A DNA stretch of 52,116 bases from an uncultured Chlorobiaceae bacterium (GTDB lineage Bacteria > Bacteroidota > Chlorobiia > Chlorobiales > Chlorobiaceae): assembly GCA_903994525.1 (NCBI GenBank), contig CAJEXW010000003.1, positions 1 to 52,116 of the forward strand. Reading direction: 5' to 3'. The notes under the pieces are model-generated. The model was not told where the DNA came from and did not search any database. It worked only from the letters and a program-made list of their open reading frames with translations. Positions 16,712-25,826 of the stretch are shown one piece after another; within the stretch, counting starts at the first letter, position 1, and each line of letters begins with the position of its first letter. The position numbers were made by a program, and so were the translations under genes.

Positions 16712-18229
16712 ATGAAAATGATGCCAGTAGGGATACAGACGTTCCGTAAAATAATTGAAGGTGATTATCTCTACATCGATAAAACGGAGATTGCCCGCAG
16801 TCTTATTGAGAAATATGAATACGTCTTTCTGTCGCGCCCCCGTCGATTCGGCAAAAGCCTGTTTCTCGACACGCTGAAAAATATTTTTGAGGGAAATCGG
16901 GAGCTGTTCCGGGGGCTGCTGATTGAGGAGCAGTGGAACTGGGAGGTGAAATATCCTGTCATCCTGATAAGTTTCAGTGGCGGGATTGACAGTCGGGAAA
17001 CTCTTCGCAAAAACCTTTTCTATATCTTGAATGATAATCAGAAACGGCTTGATATTCACTGCGACGAGAAAGAGGATCCCAACCAGTGTTTCGCAGAATT
17101 AATCGAGAAAGCGTACGAAAAATATCACCAGAAGGTGGTCATCCTGATTGATGAGTACGACAAACCGATTCTGGACAATATTGAGAATATTCCAGAAGCT
17201 CTGCTCATTCGGAATGGAATGCGGAACTTTTATACCAAAATAAAGGAGAACGACCGGTATCTGCGCTTTGCCTTCCTCACCGGAGTGAGTAAATTTGCCA
17301 AAGTGTCGATCTTCAGCGGTTTGAACAATCTTGAAGATATCAGCCTCAATCCGGACTATGGCAATATCTGCGGGTATACCCAGCTTGACCTCGACACCAC
17401 GTTTGCCCCATATCTCGAAGGGGTGGATATGGAGAAGGTCAAACGCTGGTATAACGGCTATAATTTTTTGGGTGACACTGTTTATAATCCGTTTGATATC
17501 CTGCTCTTTATCAAGAACCATTTTGAGTTTGATAATTACTGGTTCGAAACCGGTACGCCGAGTTTCCTGATTGAGCTGATCAAAAAGAACAACTATTTTA
17601 TACCCCGGTTTGAGGGACTGTGCGTCAATAAGTCACTGCTCAACAGTTTTGATATTAAAAATCTCAATCTGGAGACCATTCTGTTTCAGAGCGGCTATTT
17701 GACCATCAAGCGTGTGATACCGTCGGGCGTGGGAATGCGATATGAGCTGGGATTTCCAAACAAGGAGGTGCAGATCAGTTTTAACGAGTATCTTTTGCGT
17801 TCAATGACCAGCGGTTCACAAAAAGAGCTGATCCGCGATGAGCTGCTTGAACTTCTTGAGGCCGGAGATGCTGGAAGTCTGGAACCCGTTATCAAGCGCC
17901 TTTTTGCAAGTATCGCCTACAATAATTTCACCAACAATGATATTGAGCGTTACGAGGGCTTTTACGCCAGCGTGCTTTATGCCTTTTTTGCCAGCATCGG
18001 AGTGGATATCATTGCCGAAGATGTGAGTAACGTGGGGAGAGTTGATCTGACGCTGAAGGCAGGGGGGAGAACCTTTCTTTTTGAATTCAAGGTGAGCGAC
18101 GGGGAGCCACTTGAGCAGATCAAGAGGATGAAGTATTACGAGAAGTATGCAGGTGAACGGTATCTGATTGGCATTGTCTTCGACCCCAAGGCAAGAAACG
18201 TCAGTAAGTTTGAGGTTGAGAAGATCTGA
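16712..18229 (+). CDS. AAA-ATPase-like / PD-(D/E)XK nuclease family protein, array copy A
   Basis: This 505-aa protein has an AAA-ATPase-like domain (PF09820 type) followed by a PD-(D/E)XK nuclease-like domain (PF08011 type). The degenerate P-loop is RPRRFGKS (42-49). Walker B is [11 protein letters not shown] with D147-E148. The nuclease motif is D445 ... E458-F-K460. The cellular role of the family is not established. The frame is open further upstream, but GGAGG at 16701-16705 places the start at ATG 16712 (MKMMPVGIQTF). It has a unique segment after SFSGG (DSRETLRKNLFYILNDN). It follows dehydrogenase remnant 1. Confidence 0.85.
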   Translation: MKMMPVGIQTFRKIIEGDYLYIDKTEIARSLIEKYEYVFLSRPRRFGKSLFLDTLKNIFEGNRELFRGLLIEEQWNWEVKYPVILISFSGGIDSRETLRKNLFYILNDNQKRLDIHCDEKEDPNQCFAELIEKAYEKYHQKVVILIDEYDKPILDNIENIPEALLIRNGMRNFYTKIKENDRYLRFAFLTGVSKFAKVSIFSGLNNLEDISLNPDYGNICGYTQLDLDTTFAPYLEGVDMEKVKRWYNGYNFLGDTVYNPFDILLFIKNHFEFDNYWFETGTPSFLIELIKKNNYFIPRFEGLCVNKSLLNSFDIKNLNLETILFQSGYLTIKRVIPSGVGMRYELGFPNKEVQISFNEYLLRSMTSGSQKELIRDELLELLEAGDAGSLEPVIKRLFASIAYNNFTNNDIERYEGFYASVLYAFFASIGVDIIAEDVSNVGRVDLTLKAGGRTFLFEFKVSDGEPLEQIKRMKYYEKYAGERYLIGIVFDPKARNVSKFEVEKI

Positions 18230-18317
18230 AGAAAGTTGTCAGTAATCAGTTGTCAGAGGTTTGTGGATAAGCTGCAACAGAGCGGTTTTTCATAAAATCG
18301 GTCAGCCCCTATACTCC

Positions 18318-18355
18318 GGTCACTGAGCAGGGCACCAGCCCGTATCGAAGTGACC
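18318..18355 (+). repeat. GGTCACT...AGTGACC palindromic repeat (1 of 3)
   Basis: The ends GGTCACT and AGTGACC form a 7-bp stem around an interior with its own GGGC/GCCC pairing. It resembles the dispersed GGTCACTGAGC/GAAGTGACC repeats found between genes in many bacteria. The same element recurs before copies C and E. Confidence 0.7.
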
Positions 18356-18375
18356 ATGCCGCAAAATGGTTTTTC

Positions 18376-18433
18376 TGTCAAAAAAGTTATATATTTTGCG
18401 GTGTATTAAAAAAGTGTTGATTTGTGTTGCAGT
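18376..18433 (+). promoter_or_regulatory. Conserved upstream element of array copy B
   Basis: It carries TGTCAAAAAAGTTATATATT, then a GTGTATTAAAAAAGTGTTGA core and TTTGTGTTGCAGT, corresponding to the element before copies A, C, D and E. A GCCC(N6)GGGC hairpin (18440-18453) follows, just upstream of the Shine-Dalgarno. Confidence 0.4.
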
Positions 18434-18477
18434 CCCGATGCCCCGTCATGGGCTAACAAGTTACATGGAGGATGAGG

Positions 18478-19995
18478 ATGAAAATGATGCCAGTAGGGAT
18501 ACAGACGTTCCGGAAAATAATTGAAGGTGATTATCTCTACATCGATAAAACGGAGATTGCCCGCAGTCTTATTGAGAAATATGAATACGTCTTTCTGTCG
18601 CGCCCCCGGCGATTCGGCAAAAGCCTGTTTCTCGACACGCTGAAAAATATTTTTGAGGGAAATCGTGAGCTGTTCCGTGGGCTGCTGATTGAGGAGCAGT
18701 GGAACTGGGAGCTGAAATATCCTGTCATCCTGATAAGTTTCAGTGGCGGGATTAACTCAACGGCAGATCTGGAGGCGGATTTGTTGTACATACTCCAATC
18801 CAATGAGAAGCGACTTGGGCTAAAGTGTGAAAACAGAGTCAGGCCACAACACTTCTTCGCAGAATTAATCGAGAAAGCTTATGAGAAATATCATCAAAAG
18901 GTGGTCATCCTGATTGATGAGTACGACAAACCGATTCTGGACAATATTGAGAATATTCCAGAAGCTCTGCTCATTCGGAATGGAATGCGGAACTTTTATA
19001 CCAAAATAAAGGAGAACGACCGGTATCTGCGCTTTGCCTTCCTCACCGGTGTGAGCAAATTCGCCAAAGTGTCGATCTTCAGCGGTTTGAACAATCTTGA
19101 AGACATCAGCCTCAACCCGGATTATGGCAACATCTGCGGGTATACCCAGCTTGACCTCGACACCACGTTTGCCCCTTATCTTGAAAGGGTGGATATGGAG
19201 CAGGTAAAACGGTGGTACAACGGCTATAACTTTTTGGGCGACACTGTTTATAATCCGTTCGATATCCTGCTTTTTATCAAGAACCACTGTGTGTTCAAAA
19301 ACTATTGGTTCGAGACTGGCACGCCAACATTTTTGATTGATCTCATCAAAAAGAGCAACTATTTTATTCCAAGATTGAATAAACTGCGTGTTAATGAGTC
19401 TTTGCTCAACAGTTTTGATATTCAAAATCTCAATCTGGAGACCATTCTGTTTCAGAGCGGCTATTTGACCATCAAGCGCTTGATTCCGTCGGCTACAGGA
19501 ATTCGATATGAGCTGGGGTTTCCCAACAAGGAGGTGCAGATCAGTTTTAATGATGCTATCCTGCAATCGATGATTATCGTTTCGGAAAAAGAGCTGCTCC
19601 ACGATGAGCTGCTTGATTTTATCGAAACTGGAGATGTTACAAAATTGGAGTCTGTTATCCGCCACCTTTTTGCGAGTATCGCCTATAATAACTACACCAA
19701 CAATCACATTGATCGTTACGAGGGCTTTTACTCAAGTGTGCTCTTTGCCTTTTTTATTGGCTGCGGGGTGAACATCATTGCCGAAGATGTGAGCAACAGG
19801 GGCAGGATAGATTTGACCCTGAAGGCCGGGGGGCAAACCTTTCTCCTGGAACTCAAGGTGACCGACGGGGAGCCACTTGAGCAGATCAGGAGGATGAAGT
19901 ACTACGAGAAATATAGTGGCGAACGCTATCTGGTTGGCATTGTCTTTGACCCCAAAGCAAGAAACGTCAGCAGGTTTGAGGTTGAAAAGATCTGA
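18478..19995 (+). CDS. AAA-ATPase-like / PD-(D/E)XK nuclease family protein, array copy B
   Basis: This second copy has 505 aa. Residues 1-75 are nearly those of copy A (MKMMPVGIQTFRKIIEG). The C-terminal half is nearly that of copy C (KSNYFIPRLNKLRVNESLL, NDAILQSM). The P-loop RPRRFGKS, Walker B LIDEYDKP and the nuclease residues (D...E-L-K) are kept, so it looks intact. The start is the ATG at 18478, six bases after GGAGG; the ATG at 18472 overlaps the Shine-Dalgarno. The variable segment after SFSGG reads NSTADLEADLLYILQSNEKR. Confidence 0.85.
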   Translation: MKMMPVGIQTFRKIIEGDYLYIDKTEIARSLIEKYEYVFLSRPRRFGKSLFLDTLKNIFEGNRELFRGLLIEEQWNWELKYPVILISFSGGINSTADLEADLLYILQSNEKRLGLKCENRVRPQHFFAELIEKAYEKYHQKVVILIDEYDKPILDNIENIPEALLIRNGMRNFYTKIKENDRYLRFAFLTGVSKFAKVSIFSGLNNLEDISLNPDYGNICGYTQLDLDTTFAPYLERVDMEQVKRWYNGYNFLGDTVYNPFDILLFIKNHCVFKNYWFETGTPTFLIDLIKKSNYFIPRLNKLRVNESLLNSFDIQNLNLETILFQSGYLTIKRLIPSATGIRYELGFPNKEVQISFNDAILQSMIIVSEKELLHDELLDFIETGDVTKLESVIRHLFASIAYNNYTNNHIDRYEGFYSSVLFAFFIGCGVNIIAEDVSNRGRIDLTLKAGGQTFLLELKVTDGEPLEQIRRMKYYEKYSGERYLVGIVFDPKARNVSRFEVEKI

Positions 19996-20090
19996 AGAAA
20001 GTTGTCAGTAATCAGTAATCAGTTGTCAGAGGTTTATGGATAAGCTGCAACAGAGCGGTTTTTCATAAAATCTGTTAGCCCTTATACTCC

Positions 20091-20128
20091 GGTCACTGAG
20101 CAGGGTGCCAGCCCATATCGAAGTGACC
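20091..20128 (+). repeat. GGTCACT...AGTGACC palindromic repeat (2 of 3)
   Basis: This is the same palindrome as at 18318-18355, with two interior substitutions (GGTGCCAGCCCATATCG). Confidence 0.7.
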
Positions 20129-20148
20129 ATGCCGCAAAATGGTTTTTC

Positions 20149-20206
20149 TGTCAAAAAAGTTATATATTTTGCGGTGTAGTAAAAAAGTGTTGATTTGTGT
20201 TACAGT
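20149..20206 (+). promoter_or_regulatory. Conserved upstream element of array copy C
   Basis: This A/T-rich element is almost identical to that of copy B and includes GTAGTAAAAAAGTGTTGATT. It lies 45-102 bases before the start codon. Confidence 0.4.
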
Positions 20207-20250
20207 ACCGATGCCCCGTCATGGGCTAACAAGTTACATGGAGGATGACG

Positions 20251-21774
20251 ATGAAAAAGCTGCCAATAGGAATACAGACGTTCAGCGAGATCATTAATGA
20301 GGATTACCTCTATATCGACAAAACGGGGATAGCCTATAGCCTGATCGACAGGTTTAAATACGTTTTTCTGTCGCGTCCCAGGCGATTCGGAAAGAGCCTG
20401 TTTCTCGACACGCTGCACAATATTTTTGAGGGCAATCGGGAGCTGTTCCGTGGGCTGCTGATTGAGGAGCAGTGGAACTGGGAGGTGAAATATCCGGTCA
20501 TTCTGATAAGTTTCAGTGGCGGGATTCACTCGAAAGCTGATCTGGAGGAGGATTTACTACAAATACTTGACTCCAATGAGGAGCGACTTGGGCTGGTGTG
20601 TGCGAAGAAAACAAGAGCAAAGGCAAAATACTACTTCGCGGAGTTGATAAAGAAAGCCTCACAGAAATATCATCAAAAGGTTGTCATCCTGATTGATGAG
20701 TACGACAAGCCGATTCTCGACAACATTGAGAACATTCCCGAAGCTCTCCTCATTCGGGATGGAATGCGGGACTTTTATACCAAAATAAAGGAGAACGACC
20801 GGTATCTGCGCTTTGCCTTCCTCACCGGAGTGAGTAAATTTGCCAAAGTGTCGATCTTCAGCGGTTTGAACAATCTTGAAGATATCAGCCTCAATCCGGA
20901 CTATGGCAATATCTGCGGGTATACCCAGCTTGACCTCGACACCACGTTTGCCCCATATCTCGAAGGGGTGGATATGGAGAAGGTCAAAGTGTGGTACAAC
21001 GGGTATAACTTTTTGGGTGACACTGTTTATAATCCGTTTGATATTCTGCTCTTTATCAAGAACCACTGTGTGTTCAAAAACTATTGGTTCGAGACTGGCA
21101 CGCCAACATTTTTGATTGATCTCATCAAAAAGAGCAACTATTTTATTCCAAGATTGAATAAACTGCGTGTTAATGAGTCTCTGCTCAACAGCTTTGATAT
21201 TCAAAATCTCAATCTGGAGACCATTCTGTTTCAGAGCGGCTATTTGACCATCAAGCGCTTGATTCCGTCGGGTACAGGAATTCGATATGAGCTGGGGTTT
21301 CCCAACAAGGAGGTGCAGATCAGTTTTAATGACGCTATCCTGCAATCGATGATCAGCGTTTCGGAAAAAGAGCTGCTTCACGATGAGCTGCTTGATTTTA
21401 TCGAAACTGGAGATGTTACAAAATTGGAGTCTGTTATCCGGCACCTTTTTGCGAGTATCGCCTATAATAACTACACCAACAATCACATTGAACGTTACGA
21501 GGGCTTTTACTCGAGCGTGCTCTTTGCCTTTTTTCTCGGCTTTGGGGTGAACATCATTGCCGAAGATGTGAGCAACAGGGGCAGGATAGATTTGACCCTG
21601 AAGGCCGGGGGGAAAACCTTTCTCCTGGAACTCAAGGTGACCGACGGTGAGCCACTTGAGCAGATCAAGAAGATGAAGTATTACGAGAAATATACGGGTG
21701 GACGGTATTTGATTGGCATTGTTTTTGACCCCAAAGCAAGGAATGTCAGCAAGTTTGAGTGGGAGATGGTGTAA
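20251..21774 (+). CDS. AAA-ATPase-like / PD-(D/E)XK nuclease family protein, array copy C
   Basis: This third copy has 507 aa. The N-terminus ([35 protein letters not shown]) matches copy E rather than A or B, while the C-terminal half matches copy B. It keeps [16 protein letters not shown] and the RIDLTL...LLELK nuclease motif. GGAGG precedes the chosen ATG by six bases. Its variable segment ([31 protein letters not shown]) is shared with copy D. The stop at 21772-21774 is followed within about 10 bases by the second dehydrogenase remnant. Confidence 0.85.
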   Translation: MKKLPIGIQTFSEIINEDYLYIDKTGIAYSLIDRFKYVFLSRPRRFGKSLFLDTLHNIFEGNRELFRGLLIEEQWNWEVKYPVILISFSGGIHSKADLEEDLLQILDSNEERLGLVCAKKTRAKAKYYFAELIKKASQKYHQKVVILIDEYDKPILDNIENIPEALLIRDGMRDFYTKIKENDRYLRFAFLTGVSKFAKVSIFSGLNNLEDISLNPDYGNICGYTQLDLDTTFAPYLEGVDMEKVKVWYNGYNFLGDTVYNPFDILLFIKNHCVFKNYWFETGTPTFLIDLIKKSNYFIPRLNKLRVNESLLNSFDIQNLNLETILFQSGYLTIKRLIPSGTGIRYELGFPNKEVQISFNDAILQSMISVSEKELLHDELLDFIETGDVTKLESVIRHLFASIAYNNYTNNHIERYEGFYSSVLFAFFLGFGVNIIAEDVSNRGRIDLTLKAGGKTFLLELKVTDGEPLEQIKKMKYYEKYTGGRYLIGIVFDPKARNVSKFEWEMV

Positions 21775-21785
21775 GAAAGCCCAGC

Positions 21786-22229
21786 CAGGAGTACGGCTAC
21801 CACCCCGAAATTATCCTCGCAGGTCGTCGCCTCAACGACAATATGGGCAGATACGTCGCCTCCGAAGTGGTGAAGCTCATGATTGCCCGCGACCACAAAA
21901 TCAAAGGGGCAAAAGTGCTCATCCTCGGCATCACCTTCAAGGAAAACTGCCCCGACATCCGCAACACCCGGGTGGTCGACATCGTCCACGAACTCCAGCA
22001 ATATGGCACAGAGGTCGACATCTACGACCCCTGGGCCAACCCTGAAGAGGTGCTCCACGAATATAACCTCCACTGCCTCACCCAGCTTCCCGCCACCCAC
22101 CACTACGACGCAGCTATCCTCGCCGTCGCCCACACCCTCTTTACCACCATTCCCCTCAGAACTATCGCTTCGTGTATCTATGATATTAAAAACGTGCTGC
22201 CCGCAGACCAGGTGGACGGCAGGCTCTGA
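21786..22229 (+). pseudogene. Nucleotide-sugar dehydrogenase remnant 2 (C-terminal domain only)
   Basis: This is a C-terminal fragment of the same dehydrogenase, starting [20 protein letters not shown] and running through [20 protein letters not shown] to DQVDGRL and a TGA. It lacks the NAD-binding and catalytic domains and has no start signal of its own; the open frame simply runs on from copy C sequence. It differs from remnant 1 by only a few substitutions (LRQYG/LQQYG, PAEVL/PEEVL, LPELP/LTQLP), which indicates recent duplication. It retains a few residues (EYGY) that remnant 1 has lost. Confidence 0.9.
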
Positions 22230-22328
22230 CCTCATTCAATGGCAGGCAACATCCTTCATTCGCAGCGTGAGATCCTTTCGTTTTACGTGATGCGCCACTC
22301 TGTTATCCTGTAAAAAAGTTTTATATTT
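21804..22328 (+). repeat. ~525-bp direct repeat, copy 2
   Basis: This is the counterpart of 16108-16632 in the same orientation, 5696 bp downstream. Two such repeats in direct orientation could recombine to delete or duplicate array copies A-C as a block. Confidence 0.9.
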
Positions 22329-22350
22329 CAGCGTGTAGTAAAAAAGTGTT
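22309..22350 (+). promoter_or_regulatory. Conserved upstream element of array copy D
   Basis: TGTAAAAAAGTTTTATATTT followed by GTGTAGTAAAAAAGTGTT matches the other four elements. The next 30 bases differ from copy A, although the surrounding flanks are otherwise the copy-A type. Confidence 0.4.
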
Positions 22351-22419
22351 AAGCGGTATCGCTGATCGGTTGGGGTGTTTATGCCCGCGATGGGTTTATA
22401 TGTTACATGGAGGATGAGG

Positions 22420-23943
22420 ATGAAAATGATGCCAGTAGGGATACAGACGTTCCGTAAAATAATTGAAGGTGATTATCTCTACATCGATAAAACGGAGATT
22501 GCCCGCACTCTTATTGAGAAATATGAATACGTCTTTCTGTCGCGCCCCCGGCGATTCGGCAAAAGCCTGTTTCTCGACACGCTGAAAAATATTTTTGAGG
22601 GAAATCGGGAACTGTTCCGTGGGCTGCTGATTGAGGATCAGTGGAACTGGGAGGTGAAATATCCTGTCATTCTGATAAGTTTCAGTGGCGGGATTAACTC
22701 GAAAGCTGATCTGGAGGAGGATTTGCTACAAATACTTGACTCCAATGAGGAGCGACTTGGGCTGGTGTGTGCGAAGAAAACAAGAGCAAAAGCAAAATAC
22801 TACTTCGCGGAGTTGATAAAGAAAGCCTCACAGAAATATCACCAGAAGGTTGTCATCCTGATTGACGAGTATGACAAGCCGATTCTGGACAATATTGAGA
22901 ATATTCCCGAGGCTCTTGTTATCCGGGATGGAATGCGGGACTTTTATACCAAAATCAAGGAGAACGACCGGTATCTGCGCTTCGCCTTCCTTACCGGAGT
23001 GAGCAAATTTGCCAAAGTGTCGATCTTCAGCGGTTTGAACAATCTTGAAGATATCAGCCTCAATCCGGACTATGGCAATATCTGCGGGTACACCCAGCTT
23101 GACCTCGACACGACGTTTGCCCCTTATCTTGAAGGGGTGGATATGGAGAAGGTCAAACGGTGGTACAACGGCTATAACTTTTTGGGTGACACTGTTTATA
23201 ATCCGTTTGATATTCTGCTTTTTATCAAGAACCATCACCGGTTTAAAAACTATTGGTTCGAGACTGGCACGCCGAGTTTCCTGATTGAGCTGATCAAAAA
23301 GAACAACTATTTTATTCCCAGGTTTAATGGGTTACAAGTTAATGAGTCTCTGCTCAACAGTTTTGATATTCAAAATCTTAATCTGGAGACCATTCTGTTT
23401 CAGAGCGGCTATTTGACCATCAAGCGCCAGCTTCCGTTGGATATGGGTTTTGGTTACGAGTTGGGATTTCCCAACATGGAGGTGCGGATCAGTTTTAACG
23501 ATTATATCCTGCAATCGATGACCACCGTTTCGGAAAATGAGCCGATCCGCCGTGAACTGTTTGCTCTCCTGATGAGTGGTGATGTTGCAGGTCTGGAAGC
23601 CCCTATCAAACGCCTTTTTGCCAGTATTGCGTATAATAATTACACCAACAACGATATCGCGAGGTTTGAAGGCTTTTATGCCAGTGTACTCTCTGCTTAT
23701 TTTTCCAGTATGGTGGTGGGCATCATCGCCGAGGATGCGAGTAACATGGGCAGAATTGATCTGACTCTGGTGGTCGGAGGGAGAACCTTTCTCTTTGAAT
23801 TCAAGGTGAGTGATGGGGAGCCACTTGAGCAGATCAAAAGGATGAAGTATTACGAGAAGTATGCAGGGGAGCGGTATTTGATTGGCATTGTCTTCGACCC
23901 GAAAGCAAGGAATGTCAGCAGGTTTGAGGTTGAGAGGGTGTGA
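22420..23943 (+). CDS. AAA-ATPase-like / PD-(D/E)XK nuclease family protein, array copy D
   Basis: This fourth copy has 507 aa and is an evident mosaic. The leader and first ~75 residues match copy A. The next ~50 ([20 protein letters not shown] ... FAELIKKASQKYHQK) match copy C. The C-terminal ~150 residues ([39 protein letters not shown]) match copy E. P-loop, Walker B and the nuclease motif are intact. The frame is open back to 22375, but GGAGG at 22408-22412 supports ATG 22420. Confidence 0.85.
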   Translation: MKMMPVGIQTFRKIIEGDYLYIDKTEIARTLIEKYEYVFLSRPRRFGKSLFLDTLKNIFEGNRELFRGLLIEDQWNWEVKYPVILISFSGGINSKADLEEDLLQILDSNEERLGLVCAKKTRAKAKYYFAELIKKASQKYHQKVVILIDEYDKPILDNIENIPEALVIRDGMRDFYTKIKENDRYLRFAFLTGVSKFAKVSIFSGLNNLEDISLNPDYGNICGYTQLDLDTTFAPYLEGVDMEKVKRWYNGYNFLGDTVYNPFDILLFIKNHHRFKNYWFETGTPSFLIELIKKNNYFIPRFNGLQVNESLLNSFDIQNLNLETILFQSGYLTIKRQLPLDMGFGYELGFPNMEVRISFNDYILQSMTTVSENEPIRRELFALLMSGDVAGLEAPIKRLFASIAYNNYTNNDIARFEGFYASVLSAYFSSMVVGIIAEDASNMGRIDLTLVVGGRTFLFEFKVSDGEPLEQIKRMKYYEKYAGERYLIGIVFDPKARNVSRFEVERV

Positions 23944-24006
23944 CGCTTACTCTCGCCAGTGCTGCCGGGATAAACTGGCACTGAGTAAAGCGAGCCCGTC
24001 CACCCC

Positions 24007-24044
24007 GGTCACTGAGCAGGGTGCCAGCCCGTATCGAAGTGACC
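24007..24044 (+). repeat. GGTCACT...AGTGACC palindromic repeat (3 of 3)
   Basis: The palindrome recurs before copy E. Sequence before it (23944-24006) differs from the other type-2 spacers, so the shared block begins at about the palindrome. That makes the palindrome a likely recombination edge. Confidence 0.7.
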
Positions 24045-24064
24045 ATGCAGCAAAATGGTTTTTC

Positions 24065-24122
24065 TGTCAAAAAAGTTATATATTTTGCGATGTAGTAAAA
24101 AAGTGTTTATTTGTGTTGCAGT
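24065..24122 (+). promoter_or_regulatory. Conserved upstream element of array copy E
   Basis: TGTCAAAAAAGTTATATATT and GATGTAGTAAAAAAGTGTTT are seen as before copies B and C, followed by the same GCCC/GGGC leader and GGAGG. Confidence 0.4.
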
Positions 24123-24166
24123 ACCGATGCCCCGTCATGGGCTAACAAGTTACATGGAGGATGACG

Positions 24167-25684
24167 ATGAAAAAGCTGCCAATAGGAATACAGACGTTCA
24201 GCGAGATCATTAATGAGGATTACCTCTATATTGACAAAACGGGGATAGCCTATAGCCTGATCGACAGGTTTAAATACGTTTTTCTGTCGCGGCCCCGGCG
24301 ATTCGGCAAGAGCTTGTTTCTCGACACGCTGCACAATATTTTTGAGGGAAATCGGGAGCTGTTCCGTGGGCTGCTGATTGAGGAGCAGTGGAACTGGGAG
24401 GTGAAATATCCGGTCATCCAGATAAGTTTCAGTGGCGGGATTCACTCGAAAGCTGATCTGGAGGAGGATTTACTACAAATACTTTATTCCAATGAGGAGC
24501 GACTTGGGCTGGAGTGTGCGAACAAATCAAAAGCAAAATATTATTTTGCTGACTTGATCAAGAAAGCATTTCAAAAGTACAACCAGAAGGTTGTCATCCT
24601 GATTGATGAGTACGACAAGCCGATTCTCGACAACATTGAGAACATTCCCGAAGCTCTGCTCATTCGGGATGGAATGCGTGACTTCTATACAAAAATTAAG
24701 GAGAACGACCGGTATCTGCGCTTTGCCTTTCTCACTGGAGTGAGCAAATTCGCCAAAATGTCGATCTTCAGCGGTTTGAACAATCTTGAAGACATCAGCC
24801 TCAACCCGGACTATGGCAACATCTGCGGGTATACCCAGCGTGACCTGGAGACCTCTTTTGCCCCTTATCTCGAAGGGGTGGATATGGAGCAGGTCAAACG
24901 GTGGTACAACGGCTATAACTTTTTGGGCGACAGTGTTTATAACCCCTACGATATCCTGCTGTTTATAAGGAACCAACGTATGTTCAAGAACTATTGGTTC
25001 GAGACTGGTACGCCAAAATTTCTCATTGAGCTGATCAAAAAGAACAGCTATTTTATTCCCAGGTTTAATGGATTACAGGTTAATGAGTCTCTGGTCAACA
25101 GTTTTGATATTGAAAATCTTGATTTGGAGACCATTCTGTTTCAAACTGGCTATTTGACCATCAAGCGTTTGATACAGGAGGATATGGAGATGGTCTACGA
25201 GTTGGGATTTCCCAATATGGAGGTGCAGAGCAGTTTCGCCAACTCTCTTTTGCAATCAATGACGACCGGTTCGGAACATGTGAAGATCCGCCTTGAGCTG
25301 CTTGCTCTCCTGAGGAGTGGTGATGTTGCAAGTCTGGAACCCGCTATCAAACGCCTTTTTGCCAGTATCGCCTACAATAATTACACCAACAACGATATCG
25401 CGCGGTATGAGGGCTTTTATGCCAGTGTACTCTATGCTTATTTTTCCAGTATGGTGGTGGGCATCATCGCCGAGGATGCGAGTAACATGGGCAGAATTGA
25501 TCTGACCCTGGTGGTCGGAGGGAGGACCTTTCTCTTTGAATTCAAGGTGAGTGACGGGGAGCCACTTGAGCAGATCAAAAGGATGAAGTATTACGAGAAG
25601 TATGCAGGTGAACGGTATCTGATTGGCATTGTCTTCGACCCCAAGGCAAGAAACGTCAGCAAGTTTGAGGTTGAGAGGGTGTAA
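24167..25684 (+). CDS. AAA-ATPase-like / PD-(D/E)XK nuclease family protein, array copy E
   Basis: This fifth copy has 505 aa. The N-terminus is that of copy C ([18 protein letters not shown]). The middle has private changes ([36 protein letters not shown]). The C-terminal nuclease part resembles copy D ([26 protein letters not shown]). The motifs RPRRFGKS and LIDEYDKP are kept. It is the most divergent of the five in its central third. The start is ATG 24167 after GGAGG. Its stop is followed at once by dehydrogenase remnant 3. Confidence 0.85.
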   Translation: MKKLPIGIQTFSEIINEDYLYIDKTGIAYSLIDRFKYVFLSRPRRFGKSLFLDTLHNIFEGNRELFRGLLIEEQWNWEVKYPVIQISFSGGIHSKADLEEDLLQILYSNEERLGLECANKSKAKYYFADLIKKAFQKYNQKVVILIDEYDKPILDNIENIPEALLIRDGMRDFYTKIKENDRYLRFAFLTGVSKFAKMSIFSGLNNLEDISLNPDYGNICGYTQRDLETSFAPYLEGVDMEQVKRWYNGYNFLGDSVYNPYDILLFIRNQRMFKNYWFETGTPKFLIELIKKNSYFIPRFNGLQVNESLVNSFDIENLDLETILFQTGYLTIKRLIQEDMEMVYELGFPNMEVQSSFANSLLQSMTTGSEHVKIRLELLALLRSGDVASLEPAIKRLFASIAYNNYTNNDIARYEGFYASVLYAYFSSMVVGIIAEDASNMGRIDLTLVVGGRTFLFEFKVSDGEPLEQIKRMKYYEKYAGERYLIGIVFDPKARNVSKFEVERV

Positions 25685-25689
25685 GAACG

Positions 25690-25752
25690 CTCAGGAGTAC
25701 GGCTACCACCCGGAAATTATTTTCAAGGGTGCAAAAGTGCTCATCCTTGGCT
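25690..25752 (+). pseudogene. Nucleotide-sugar dehydrogenase remnant 3 (short)
   Basis: About 21 codons read [20 protein letters not shown], joining two pieces that are ~34 residues apart in remnant 2 (EYGYHPEII and KGAKVLILG). It therefore carries a further internal deletion and then loses similarity. The join between the copy E stop and this fragment resembles the join between copy C and remnant 2. Confidence 0.75.
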
Positions 25753-25826
25753 CTTCAGGAAGTTGGCATTATTGCCGCTTTCACCACTCCCCAATCGTAC
25801 CCATCGCCGAGCACAGGGCAACGTAT

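Larger units (their letters stand above)
18230..18477 (+). repeat. Type-2 array spacer before copy B
   Basis: This 248-bp spacer is nearly the same as 19996-20250 before copy C, and its 3' part as 24007-24166 before copy E. It contains a GTCAGTAATCAG direct repeat, a GGTCACT...AGTGACC palindrome, and the conserved A/T-rich upstream element. Confidence 0.85.
19996..20250 (+). repeat. Type-2 array spacer before copy C
   Basis: It is nearly identical to the spacer before copy B, but contains one extra AATCAGT unit in its GTCAGTAATCAGTAATCAG run. Strand slippage at this short direct repeat would explain the length difference. Confidence 0.85.

Noticed and set aside
18865..19707. Long antisense open frames inside array copies (also 20659-21486, 24527-24976)
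   Set aside because: They mirror the conserved sense codons and recur wherever the sense gene is duplicated. The sense frame has the family motifs and the Shine-Dalgarno.
16712..25684. The array as a CRISPR-like or insertion-sequence array
   Set aside because: Repeat units are ~1.75 kb with full coding genes. No short repeats with regular spacers, terminal inverted repeats or transposase are present, apart from a weak scrap near 27.4 kb.
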